DNA from: Paenibacillus sp. NEAU-GSW1
GTDB lineage: Bacteria > Bacillota > Bacilli > Paenibacillales > Paenibacillaceae
Reading direction: 5' to 3'
Assembly (NCBI RefSeq): GCF_009737085.1
Contig: NZ_WOVL01000009.1
Coordinates: 62,001-126,000 of the forward strand
DNA: 64,000 nucleotides
Shown here: one piece after another, positions 55,909 through 64,000 of the stretch
How the letters are laid out: each line of letters begins with the position of its first letter
Numbering within the stretch: position 1 is the first letter of the stretch
Notes under the pieces: model-generated
Databases searched by the model: none
What the model was told of the DNA's origin: nothing
What the model saw: the letters and a program-made list of their open reading frames with translations, nothing else
Position numbers and translations under genes: made by a program

Positions 55909-55946
55909 AAAAAAGAACGACCCCGCTTCATGCGGGATCGTTCTGC
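55909..55946 (-). terminator. Terminator after the response regulator
   Basis: Read leftward: AGAACGATCCCGC-ATGAA-GCGGGGTCGTTCT then TTTTTTT, immediately after the stop codon. Confidence 0.9.
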
Positions 55947-55951
55947 TCGCT

Positions 55952-56695
55952 CTATTCAACTGTTTCTGCGTCCTTGTCCGCTTCCGAATAATCCGCCGTA
56001 TATTTATAGCCAAAGCCCCAGACGGTACGAATTAAACGCGGTTCCTTCGGATTATGCTCAATCTTCTTGCGCAAATTTACAATATGAACGTCGATCGCTC
56101 GGTCCGTTACGAAGGAATCGAAACCTCTGATCGCGTTAATAAGCTCTTCGCGGCTAAACACTTTGCCCGGATGAGCAAGAAACAGCTTCATCATCTCATA
56201 CTCGGAGAACGTCGTTTCGACCAGATCGCCTCTTACAAGCAGCAAACGCCGTTCGAAATCCAATTGAATCGGGTCGTTAACCGTCTCCGATTCAGCATTC
56301 ATATCCAATGCTGCCGCCGCTTCCGGAACGAGCACCTGCGAGCGGCGAATTAACGCCTCTACGCGTGCGGTCAGTTCATGCATGCTGAACGGCTTGCACA
56401 TATAATCGTCCGCGCCGGCCTTCAATGCTTGCACGCGTTCCGACACTTCGCTCTTTGTCGAAAGAATCATAATAGGCACGTTAGATCGTTCACGAATAAG
56501 GCTGCATACTTCCATGCCATCCAAATCGGGAAGCAATAAATCAAGCAGTACGATGTCAGGTTCGAATTCCTTAACCTCTCGCAGCCCGTCTCCCGCCAAT
56601 ACTGCTTGTCTTACGGAATAACCCTCTTCCGACAAATACATAGACAGCATATCACTCATCATGACGTCATCTTCAATAACTAATACTTTATACAA
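55952..56695 (-). CDS. OmpR/PhoB-family response regulator
   Basis: TTG at 56695 is taken as the start: AAGGGGTGG lies upstream and the receiver begins at once (YKVLVIEDDVMMSDMLSMYL). The phosphoacceptor aspartate is in IVLLDLLLPDLDG, with ILSTKSEVSER and YMCKPFSMHEL completing the receiver. A ~25-residue linker leads to a winged-helix domain (FSEYEMMKLFLAHPGKVFSR, TDRAIDVHIVNLRKKI, TVWGFGYKY). 247 residues. The hybrid kinase upstream, 133 bases away, is a likely partner but ends in its own HPt. Confidence 0.92.
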   Translation of the reverse strand: MYKVLVIEDDVMMSDMLSMYLSEEGYSVRQAVLAGDGLREVKEFEPDIVLLDLLLPDLDGMEVCSLIRERSNVPIMILSTKSEVSERVQALKAGADDYMCKPFSMHELTARVEALIRRSQVLVPEAAAALDMNAESETVNDPIQLDFERRLLLVRGDLVETTFSEYEMMKLFLAHPGKVFSREELINAIRGFDSFVTDRAIDVHIVNLRKKIEHNPKEPRLIRTVWGFGYKYTADYSEADKDAETVE

Positions 56696-56828
56696 CTGGC
56701 GCCACCCCTTAGTGGGTTTGAAGATTTCTGTCGAATTAGGACTTGTAACCCTAATATACAATAGAGTGTGGAAGAGGACAATCTATTGTTAGAAATTTGT
56801 TAGGAAAATATTGTAGAAATCGTAAACC

Positions 56829-59800
56829 TCATCGCGACTGTAACGATTGGATCGTAATAGACAGCTTATTTTCCAATTGTTCGGCAGCAAGATTCCACTC
56901 CTGCTCGTCCAGCGGCTCCCGTTTCACAACAGCTTCCAGAGCAGCTGCAGCATTGGCAATATCGACGGCGGACAAATGGCTGGACGCTCCCTTTAACGTA
57001 TGCAGCATCCTTTTAACCGTGCCAAGCTGTCCAGCGTTCAACTGTTCATGAAGCCTGTCCATAAAAGAACCGTATTCATTCTCAAACTGTTCCAGCATAT
57101 GCAGCACAATCGCGTGCTTGCCGCTTACTCTATCCAGCACCGCCTGCATATCAATTCCGGCTACGACAGGCAATAGAATGTCAGGCTGGGCCTTTGCGCC
57201 CCTCTTCGCTAGTTCAAACGGCTGATTCAGCGGAAGCGGAAGCGATAAGGATTGAGCAATAACGGTATAGAGCTCTTCCTGGTGAATCGGCTTCGTTACG
57301 ACGCCGCTCATGCCAAGATTCAAATATTGCTCGTGATCGGAACGAAGCGTATTGGCGGTAACCGCGATAATCGGAATATGATTGTATCTGGCATCGGAAC
57401 GGATCAACCGCGTCGCCTCCATGCCGTCCATTACAGGCATATGGATATCCATTAGAATGATCGGATATCGCGGGTTCTGCTCCAGCATGTTAATCACTTG
57501 CCGGCCATTCTCGGCAACATCCACTTCAAATCCGTAATTTTTCAGCATATCGACGGCTACCAACTGATTAATGCCGTTATCCTCAGCAAGCAAAATGCGA
57601 ACGCCTTCCGCACCCGGCTCTATGATCGAGCCGGACACCGCAGCCGCAGCTTCCTGCGCGGCTTGATCCTTGTCAAGTCCGGGCGAGGAAGGCTGGGCTG
57701 CGTTCGCTTCAAGCTGCAGCTCCAGCACCTGCTGCAACGCCCGGCGGGTAACCGGCTTCGTCAGCAGCGCCGAAGGCCTTTCCGACGAAGGCATTTGAAG
57801 CAGCTCGTCGCGGCCGTACGACGTTGTAACGACGACCGTTTGCACGCCTGCATTGTTGGCTGCCCTGTTGAAATCAAGCCACGTCTCGGTGCCATACATG
57901 TCGGGCATTTCCATATCCAGGAGCAGCAAACTCGGCTTAGCCCCATCCCCGACGCGCATCAGCCGCTCTTTTGCCGATTTCCATGAATAGAACGGCACGG
58001 GCGTAAGCCCATAGGAGTCGACCAAGTCGCACCAATGTTTTCGCATTTCGTCGCTATCTTCAACAATCCATACCGACTGCTCTTGCAGCAGTTCCCGCTC
58101 CCGGCCTTGCTGCTTGCCGGCCGCATGAGCGGACGGCCCCGGCAATACCGGATATTCAAGCGAGAAGCTGAATCGGCTGCCTTTCTTATATTCGCTTTCG
58201 ACCTTAAGCGATCCGCCCATCATTTTTACCAGCGAATTCGTGATGACAAGACCGAGGCCTGTTCCGCCGAATTTGCGTGTCGTCGAATTGTCCGCCTGAG
58301 TGAAAGGCTGGAACAGTTTGTCCAACTGCTCCCGCGTCATGCCAATGCCTGTATCTTCAACAGCGAACTGCAGCGTTGCTCGATCTTTCTCCTGCTTCAG
58401 CACCGCGATTTTAAACAGCACTTTCCCGCTCGCCGTAAATTTGATCGCGTTCATGCAAAGGTTAAGCAGTATTTGCTCAAGCCGCATCGGGTCGCCTAAC
58501 AATGTCGCCGGAAGCTCCTGCGGCGAATCGATAATAAATTCAAACTGCTCCTTGCCCCCGATGAAAATGCTAAGCTGCTCGGCCAGACGGTTAAGCACAT
58601 CCTCCGGCTGGAAGGCGAGACTTTCCGTCTCGATTTTTCCCGCCTCGATTTTCGAAAAGTCCAAAATATCGTTAATGATATGAAGAAGCGTATCGGAGGA
58701 CGTGCTGATTTTGTTCATATAATCCTTCTGCGAGGCAGAAAGCCCCGTCCTTCGCATCAATTGCGTCAATCCGATAATACCGTTGAGCGGCGTGCGGATT
58801 TCATGGCTCATCAGAGCGAGAAACTTGCTTTTGGCCGCGTTGGCTTCCTCGGCTTCCTGCGTCGCAAGAATAAGCTTTTCATGCGTATGCCTTTGATCGG
58901 TAACGTCCCTGGCTATGCAGGAATAGAACAGCTCTCCGGTGCGGCTGTTCCGATGCGCGACAATAATAAGCGATACGTAGAGCTTGTCCATTTGGGACGT
59001 ATAGAGCTCGGCATTGCCTTCCCAGAAGCCGTGCCGGCCGGCCGACATCGCTCCTCGCGCCAGCTCGTTGAACTGCCTTGCTTCCATATGCCGCCGAATC
59101 GTTGTCGATTTATAGTCGTTTTCCAGCCCCAGCAGTTCTCTGCCGGCCTTGTTCATATAAATGATGTTGCCTTTATGATCGGCGGAAGCGATTAAATCCT
59201 GCGCCGAGCCAACGATATCAAGCAGCCGGTTGCGCGACCTCTCTACTTGCTGCTGCTCGGATATGTCGTAGGCCATGCCGACAACGCCCGTAAACTTCCC
59301 ATGCTGATCGCGCAGGCCGTTGGAGCTGTGGCGAACCGGAATTTTCGTTCCGTCCTTATGAATAAACGTCCACTCCCGCTCATAATTGAACTGCTCCGTG
59401 CGGAGCTCTTGGAAGAGCTCTAAGCCCGGTGAAACCGTGCGGCCGAGCCGCATCGACAGTTGTTCCGCTTCATAGCTGATCTCATCCGGATCTATGAACA
59501 AGAGCGGCGTCCCGTGTCCTCGAATTTCCTCCAGCTGGTAGCCAATCAACTGCTCCGCCGCGCTGTTCATATACGTCACGCGGTACTGGTCGTCCAGCAC
59601 AATAAAAGCATACTGATTCTGGTTAATAATCGCCCCAAGCTGCTCGAACATATCCTTTAAGTGCTCCATCATTCCATTAACCGATGACGCCAGCTTGCCT
59701 ACTTCGTCGCTTGGCAGCTCATTCAAATGCACCGCGTCAAACCGGCCGTCCGCCGCCTGCTCGGTGACAGCCAGAATCGCTTCCAGCCTACGCACAATTG

Positions 59801-60701
59801 ACGCAAAGAAAATAAAGAACAGCACGACGACTACGATTTCAGCTAATGCAATCGTCGCAAGCGTTTGCAGCAGCACGCGCGTAAGCCCTACATGCAGAAC
59901 GGATAACGGCACCTCTTGCGCAAAGCGCCAGCCGGTCACACTATCCACCTTTTCATAAAAGACGATATGCTCGAATCCGTTCTGGCGCATAACAAACGAT
60001 CCCGACTGCTCTACAGGCTCTTGGTCATTGCTGCTCGGCGCCAGCTCTTTTTTATAGGCCGCCATGTCTTCCGCAACCGTCTCCTGACGGGAGCTGTAAA
60101 TCATCTCTCCGGATCGATTGATGATGTAAAAAGAACCTGGAGTCTGTCTTCTCATCGTAAGCATCGACTCTACTGTCGTGAGCTTCATCGCCGCATAAAT
60201 AATGCCGGTAATTTCATTCTGCTCACCGTAGACGGGAGCAACGATGTACACTTGCTGTTTCGTCTCAAAATAAGGAACGAACGGGTCGGTTATGCCTACC
60301 TTCCCCCGGATCGCTTCTTTGAAAAAGGGCTGCTCGCTTACATTAATCGAAGATCCGTTCGTCCGGATCGAGTTTCCTGCGGGATTTACGAATCCAAGCG
60401 CCGAATACGTAAAGCCCGAGCGGACCAGTTCGCGGCTGAAATAATTTACGCGCTCCTCATCGGTCCCGAATCTTACGGCATCCGTCCTGCTCATGACGAG
60501 CACTTCCGCCCGCCGGATCGCTAGCCAAGAGGCCAGGCTGCTGGCGCTTGTTTGCAATTTGCTCGTCAATTTCGCTTTGGCCGAATCCGTCATTTCTTCT
60601 TTTACAATGAAGTAATTAGCTAAGCCTGCAAGAAGCAATGGGATAAAAGAAATAAGAACGATCAGCAGCAGCCCTTTCGTTCTAAGCGACATTTTATTCA
60701 T
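56829..60701 (-). CDS. Hybrid sensor histidine kinase (Cache-HAMP-PAS-PAS-HisKA-HATPase-REC-REC-HPt)
   Basis: A 1290-residue membrane kinase. ATG 60701 is 7 bases after GGAGG. Order: TM1 (LLLIVLISFIPLLLAGLANY), a dCache-like extracellular domain (FKEAIRGKVGITDPFVPYFE), TM2, and HAMP (LEAILAVTEQAADGRFDAVH). Two PAS domains follow, then HisKA with His in ALMSHEIRTPLNGIIGL, and an ATPase (NLCMNAIKFTASGKV, DTGIGM, GTGLGLVITNSL). Receiver 1 (LLLLDMEMPDMYG), receiver 2 (ILMDIHMPVMDGMEATRLI) and HPt (MLHTLKGASSHL) complete it. An internal phosphorelay is expected. It follows the HD-GYP gene by 26 bases. Confidence 0.93.
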   Translation of the reverse strand: MNKMSLRTKGLLLIVLISFIPLLLAGLANYFIVKEEMTDSAKAKLTSKLQTSASSLASWLAIRRAEVLVMSRTDAVRFGTDEERVNYFSRELVRSGFTYSALGFVNPAGNSIRTNGSSINVSEQPFFKEAIRGKVGITDPFVPYFETKQQVYIVAPVYGEQNEITGIIYAAMKLTTVESMLTMRRQTPGSFYIINRSGEMIYSSRQETVAEDMAAYKKELAPSSNDQEPVEQSGSFVMRQNGFEHIVFYEKVDSVTGWRFAQEVPLSVLHVGLTRVLLQTLATIALAEIVVVVLFFIFFASIVRRLEAILAVTEQAADGRFDAVHLNELPSDEVGKLASSVNGMMEHLKDMFEQLGAIINQNQYAFIVLDDQYRVTYMNSAAEQLIGYQLEEIRGHGTPLLFIDPDEISYEAEQLSMRLGRTVSPGLELFQELRTEQFNYEREWTFIHKDGTKIPVRHSSNGLRDQHGKFTGVVGMAYDISEQQQVERSRNRLLDIVGSAQDLIASADHKGNIIYMNKAGRELLGLENDYKSTTIRRHMEARQFNELARGAMSAGRHGFWEGNAELYTSQMDKLYVSLIIVAHRNSRTGELFYSCIARDVTDQRHTHEKLILATQEAEEANAAKSKFLALMSHEIRTPLNGIIGLTQLMRRTGLSASQKDYMNKISTSSDTLLHIINDILDFSKIEAGKIETESLAFQPEDVLNRLAEQLSIFIGGKEQFEFIIDSPQELPATLLGDPMRLEQILLNLCMNAIKFTASGKVLFKIAVLKQEKDRATLQFAVEDTGIGMTREQLDKLFQPFTQADNSTTRKFGGTGLGLVITNSLVKMMGGSLKVESEYKKGSRFSFSLEYPVLPGPSAHAAGKQQGRERELLQEQSVWIVEDSDEMRKHWCDLVDSYGLTPVPFYSWKSAKERLMRVGDGAKPSLLLLDMEMPDMYGTETWLDFNRAANNAGVQTVVVTTSYGRDELLQMPSSERPSALLTKPVTRRALQQVLELQLEANAAQPSSPGLDKDQAAQEAAAAVSGSIIEPGAEGVRILLAEDNGINQLVAVDMLKNYGFEVDVAENGRQVINMLEQNPRYPIILMDIHMPVMDGMEATRLIRSDARYNHIPIIAVTANTLRSDHEQYLNLGMSGVVTKPIHQEELYTVIAQSLSLPLPLNQPFELAKRGAKAQPDILLPVVAGIDMQAVLDRVSGKHAIVLHMLEQFENEYGSFMDRLHEQLNAGQLGTVKRMLHTLKGASSHLSAVDIANAAAALEAVVKREPLDEQEWNLAAEQLENKLSITIQSLQSR

Positions 60702-60727
60702 GCGGCGTCCTCCTGTTATGCGGCGGA

Positions 60728-62191
60728 TCAAGCATGTAAACTTGATGCCGATTTTTCCGTCCGCCCAGGCTCGCGGCTAAGCGCAATGGTTTCCCTGAAA
60801 AACTCTGCCTGCCGATCTGCCAGCCGCAGCATCGCGTCGACGCAGGCCGGATCGAAATGCTTTCCTTTTTCGCTTCGGATATAAGCGAGCGCCTCTTCAT
60901 GCGACATCGCTTCCCGGTAAGCACGCGAAGAAGTCAACGCATCATAGACGTCCGCAACGGCCGTAACCCGAGCCAGAAGCGGAATGCTTGATCCGCTAAG
61001 CCGGTCGGGATATCCGCTTCCGTCCCACCGTTCATGATGGGAGCGGACAACCGACAGCTCCTCCTGCATGAAACCGAGCCTGCGGCATAAATTGTACCCC
61101 TTGACCGGATGCTCCTCGATTATAACGCGTTCTTCCTTCGTCAGCTTGCCCGGCTTATTCAATATCGATCTTGAAATGCCAAGCTTGCCCACGTCATGGA
61201 CCAATCCGCCTTGCGCGATGGCCCGGAGCTGGTTCAAGGACAGCCCCATCTCCTCGCTTAGCTTAAGCGCATAGATGGCAACGCGATAATTATGTCCGGC
61301 TGTATATGCGTCGCGGTTCTCAGTTGTACGAATGAGCTCCTTTACGGCAGGAGACATGTAGACATGAATCCAATCCTGCGGATTGCTGCGAAACAGATGA
61401 AGCATGGATGTGGTGAGCGAGCCGGTGCTTCGATATTGCAGCCTAATGCCCGCAGCCATCGCTGCAACAGACGCGAGCAGCAGCAGATGGTACAACCACC
61501 AGCTCAGTTTCCACGCTTCTCCGGTTACAATAATAATCTGGGCGATGATCATCCAGCCCGTGCCGTATACAATCGCGAGCTGAAGCGGAAAGCGCGACGT
61601 CATGTACGTCTGCCAATAGCGAAACATCGTCCATAGATTAAACACGACAATAACCGCAGTGACGATCCAGCGCACCGGGTTGTCTTTCAAATGCAATCCG
61701 TGCGTAAGCCCCGGATACATCCATAATGCTAAGAAAAGAACAGCCAGCGCCGCCGTCCACACCGGGACAAGCCAGCGCTGCCAGCGCGACAGGAAACGTA
61801 TAAGGAACCGATCGGAAGAAATGGATGACAGCCATAGCCATAGAACGGCAAGCAGCAAGCTAAGCTGTGCGGCCGTGCCGGAAATCATCAGATGGTGATT
61901 CAGAAAGCCCGGAGTAGATATGCCATGAAGCGTAAACAGGGCGGCAAGCGAAACATAGGAAAGCGACAAGAAGCTGATCTTCAAGTTGCGGAGACGAGTC
62001 GCGGCAATCCCGATCGCAATTGCGACGATAAGCGATATGACGGATACGATACTCACAATGTAAAAATGTCCATGCGGCGACTGAACATTCGCATCCAAAC
62101 TCGAACCTGTCAGTCTTAGGCCCGCATATATACAAAGCGGCAGCGCCATGCCCAGCGCAAACCAGCCGTATGTTCCTTTCTTACTGCGCAA
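60728..62191 (-). CDS. Membrane HD-GYP c-di-GMP phosphodiesterase
   Basis: The TTG at 62191 has AGGGGGG 8 bases upstream and gives 487 residues; a longer frame would overlap the previous gene. Eight or so membrane helices occupy residues 1-265, perhaps a 7TM/8TM sensor. The HD-GYP domain has all hallmarks: HNYRVAIYALKLSEEM, GGLVHDVGKLGI (HD pair), EEHPVKGYNLCRRLGF, RSHHERWDGSGYPDRLSG (the HHE and GYP motifs) and VADVYDALTSSRAYR. It should hydrolyse c-di-GMP to GMP. It lies in an operon with GGDEF-EAL and hybrid kinase genes. Confidence 0.9.
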   Translation of the reverse strand: MRSKKGTYGWFALGMALPLCIYAGLRLTGSSLDANVQSPHGHFYIVSIVSVISLIVAIAIGIAATRLRNLKISFLSLSYVSLAALFTLHGISTPGFLNHHLMISGTAAQLSLLLAVLWLWLSSISSDRFLIRFLSRWQRWLVPVWTAALAVLFLALWMYPGLTHGLHLKDNPVRWIVTAVIVVFNLWTMFRYWQTYMTSRFPLQLAIVYGTGWMIIAQIIIVTGEAWKLSWWLYHLLLLASVAAMAAGIRLQYRSTGSLTTSMLHLFRSNPQDWIHVYMSPAVKELIRTTENRDAYTAGHNYRVAIYALKLSEEMGLSLNQLRAIAQGGLVHDVGKLGISRSILNKPGKLTKEERVIIEEHPVKGYNLCRRLGFMQEELSVVRSHHERWDGSGYPDRLSGSSIPLLARVTAVADVYDALTSSRAYREAMSHEEALAYIRSEKGKHFDPACVDAMLRLADRQAEFFRETIALSREPGRTEKSASSLHA

Positions 62192-62220
62192 GCTCGATAC
62201 CCCCCTGCTTCTCTTAGTGA

Positions 62221-64000
62221 TCAACCCGGCAGCTTGCGCTGCAACGGCGAGAGATGCACGCTCTCCAGCCACTCGTCCAATTGCTCCTTCGGCATCGGCT
62301 TGCTAAAATAGTAGCCCTGCATGACACGGCAGCCGGATGTTCTCAGAAATTCCAGCTGTTGCTCGGTTTCGACCCCTTCCGCTACAACTTCAAGGTTCAA
62401 TTGATGAGCAAGCACAATAATCGTGTTGACTATTGCCCGCTTTGCAGGCAGATGGCTTTGCTGCATAAACAGCTTGTCGATCTTTAGCGTATGAAAAGGA
62501 ATAAGATCAAGCGTGCCGAGCGAGGAATAGCCCGAACCGAAATCATCCATCGAAATCGTAATGCCCATTTCTTGAAGCGGAGTAAGCTGTGCGATGACGT
62601 CCGGCACATTGTTCATAACGATGGTCTCGGTAATTTCCAGCTCGAGAAGCTCAGGGGCAAGCCCTGCCCGCGCGAGCGCCTCATCAACCATATCGTTCAA
62701 ATTTTTGCTGTCGAACACTTTCATCGACAGATTGACCGACACGTTGAGCGGCTGCTCTTCCCGAGCGTTCCAGCTCACGCAATCGGCACAGGCCTGCTCC
62801 AGCACCCAGCGTGTCATCGAGACGATCAAGCCGGTTTCTTCAGCAATCGGAATGAATTCATCAGGCGGAACGATGCCATGCACCGGATGTTTCCAGCGCA
62901 GCAGCGCCTCAAATCCTGTCGGGCGATTTGTTTCCGCATTCCATTTCGGCTGGTAGTAAAGAAGAAACTGCTGTTTGGCCAGCGCCAGCTGCAAATCCTT
63001 CTCCAGCTCCATTCGCCGAGAGGACTGCGCGGCAAGCTCCTGATTATAAATATAGTACTTGTTCTTCCCCTGCCGCTTCGCCTGGTACATCGCCGTATCG
63101 GCGGCAATCAGCAGCTTCGAGCCGTTAGTGCCATGCTCCGGAGCAAAGCTGATGCCAAGGCTGCAAGTAATGTACAGCTCATTGCCTTCCAGCATGTACG
63201 GCTTGCGAATACGCTCTAACAGTTGCTCCGCAAGCTGCTTCGCTTCCGCTTCATCCATATTTTTCGCCGCGAGCAAAAACTCATCCCCGCCAAGACGAAA
63301 CACTTGCACATTATCGCTCATATAAGAGCGCAGCCTGTCCGCCGCAGCTTGCACAAGCAAGTCGCCGACATCATGTCCCAGCGTGTCATTAATTAATTTA
63401 AAGCGGTCGAGATCCAGAAACATGATGGCTAGACTCGCCGATTCAACCAGTTCCTCCTGAAAATAGCGATTCATCGCATGACGGTTGCCGAGTCCCGTCA
63501 GCGGATCGCTGTATGCCATTCTCTCCAGCACCGTTCGATCGAAATAGATCGCGCCCCAGGTCACCAGCATGATGCATAGCGTCGCAAATGAAACGCCGAC
63601 AAGAAGAAACAGATCGAGCGGCACCTTTTCCTGCAATACGGAAATATCTCCGCACCAGAAGGAAGCGGCTGTCATCCCTGAATAGTGCATGCCGCAAACA
63701 GCCAAGCCCATAAGCCCCGCCGCTGCCCATTTGGAGAAGCCTGCCCGGTTCGAGTGGCGGAATCGAATAAATAAAAACAGGGCAGCATACGACACAATAA
63801 CGGCGATGATCGCAGAAACGGCCCAAAGCAGCGGATCATAAGTAATCGACATGCCCGGAGAGCGCATGGATGCCATCCCCGTGTAGTGCATCGCGACAAT
63901 GCCCGCGCCCATGACAATACCGCCGCCGGCAAGCTTCAGCCGATTCACTTGCTTGGACAGCGTCAAATAGAAAGCGACATAGGAAGCCAGAATGGCCGCT
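62221..64000 (-). CDS. MHYT-GGDEF-EAL protein, N-terminus beyond the window
   Basis: About 593 codons are visible, and the frame stays open to the edge. The membrane sensor carries MHYT motifs (GIVAMHYTGMASM, AVCGMHYSGMTAA). GGDEF is intact (DPLTGLGNRHAMNRYF, FRLGGDEFLLAAKN), without an obvious RxxD inhibitory site. EAL is also intact (FEALLRWKHP, VNLSMKVF, ELEITETIV, DDFGSGYSSL, LKIDKLFM, VVAEGVET, QGYYFSKP). Both activities are possible; which dominates cannot be told. MHYT is thought to sense oxygen, CO or NO through copper. First visible gene of the leftward operon. Confidence 0.9.
   Translation of the reverse strand, partial: AAILASYVAFYLTLSKQVNRLKLAGGGIVMGAGIVAMHYTGMASMRSPGMSITYDPLLWAVSAIIAVIVSYAALFLFIRFRHSNRAGFSKWAAAGLMGLAVCGMHYSGMTAASFWCGDISVLQEKVPLDLFLLVGVSFATLCIMLVTWGAIYFDRTVLERMAYSDPLTGLGNRHAMNRYFQEELVESASLAIMFLDLDRFKLINDTLGHDVGDLLVQAAADRLRSYMSDNVQVFRLGGDEFLLAAKNMDEAEAKQLAEQLLERIRKPYMLEGNELYITCSLGISFAPEHGTNGSKLLIAADTAMYQAKRQGKNKYYIYNQELAAQSSRRMELEKDLQLALAKQQFLLYYQPKWNAETNRPTGFEALLRWKHPVHGIVPPDEFIPIAEETGLIVSMTRWVLEQACADCVSWNAREEQPLNVSVNLSMKVFDSKNLNDMVDEALARAGLAPELLELEITETIVMNNVPDVIAQLTPLQEMGITISMDDFGSGYSSLGTLDLIPFHTLKIDKLFMQQSHLPAKRAIVNTIIVLAHQLNLEVVAEGVETEQQLEFLRTSGCRVMQGYYFSKPMPKEQLDEWLESVHLSPLQRKLPG

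Noticed and set aside
62491-63219. 242-codon rightward frame opposite GGDEF-EAL
   Set aside because: Antisense of a gene with intact GGDEF and EAL motifs; no start signals.

Overview
The window looks like a chromosomal segment of a Gram-positive, Paenibacillaceae-type bacterium (Paenibacillus/Cohnella-like) carrying a complete temperate prophage of about 38.8 kb. The host assignment is inferred from the gene content: IlvA, a UgtP-like glycosyltransferase next to an MFS exporter, MscL with a zinc ribbon, a YojM-like Cu/Zn SOD, TraX and c-di-GMP enzymes. Strong AGGAGG-type ribosome sites and frequent TTG/GTG starts fit this too.

Left chromosomal arm (1-14.26 kb): a partial membrane-anchored protein, threonine deaminase (ilvA), an aldo/keto reductase, a glycolipid operon (UgtP-like glucosyltransferase, LtaA-like MFS protein, TVP38-type membrane protein, small zinc-ribbon membrane protein), two small proteins, an intergenic hairpin array, an aromatic-acid-exporter-like protein, an MHYT-like/PAS histidine kinase, mscL, a Nudix hydrolase, a tyrosinase-like protein, a very cysteine-rich protein and Cu/Zn SOD.

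Prophage (about 14,275-53,035): a 13-bp direct repeat (TGCTGATGAAGGG) marks both ends. The right copy is the 3' end of a tRNA-Thr(CGT) gene. Left to right the phage holds a YhjD-like gene; a lysis module (amidase, holin-like protein, frameshifted zinc-ribbon protein); a plus-strand two-gene cassette between terminators; and, transcribed leftward, a podovirus-like virion module. That module contains terminase small and large subunits, portal, scaffold, major capsid protein, head-tail adaptor, nozzle-like protein, beta-rich small virion proteins, a repeat protein and a 1245-residue ejection-type protein. A gene-free leader of about 450 bp precedes the terminase genes. It contains phased GTGTCA boxes, a degenerate tRNA-like gene and a terminator overlapped by a 15-codon ORF. 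To its right lie the late regulator (ArpU/sigma-like), a long leftward early operon (RusA, YopX, G39P-like helicase loader, replication initiator with 11-bp iterons, HNH protein, Rad52-like annealing protein, antirepressor, many tiny proteins), a CI/Cro-type switch with four GTTCA-N5-TGAAC operators, a LytTR protein, an orphan membrane protein and a large serine recombinase.

Right chromosomal arm (53.1-64 kb): tRNA-Thr, TraX, a small protein, then a leftward signalling cluster. It comprises a degenerate GGDEF-EAL protein, an OmpR-type regulator, a 1290-residue hybrid histidine kinase with HPt, an HD-GYP phosphodiesterase and an MHYT-GGDEF-EAL protein cut by the window edge.

All family names come from sequence motifs read by eye; no database search was possible.
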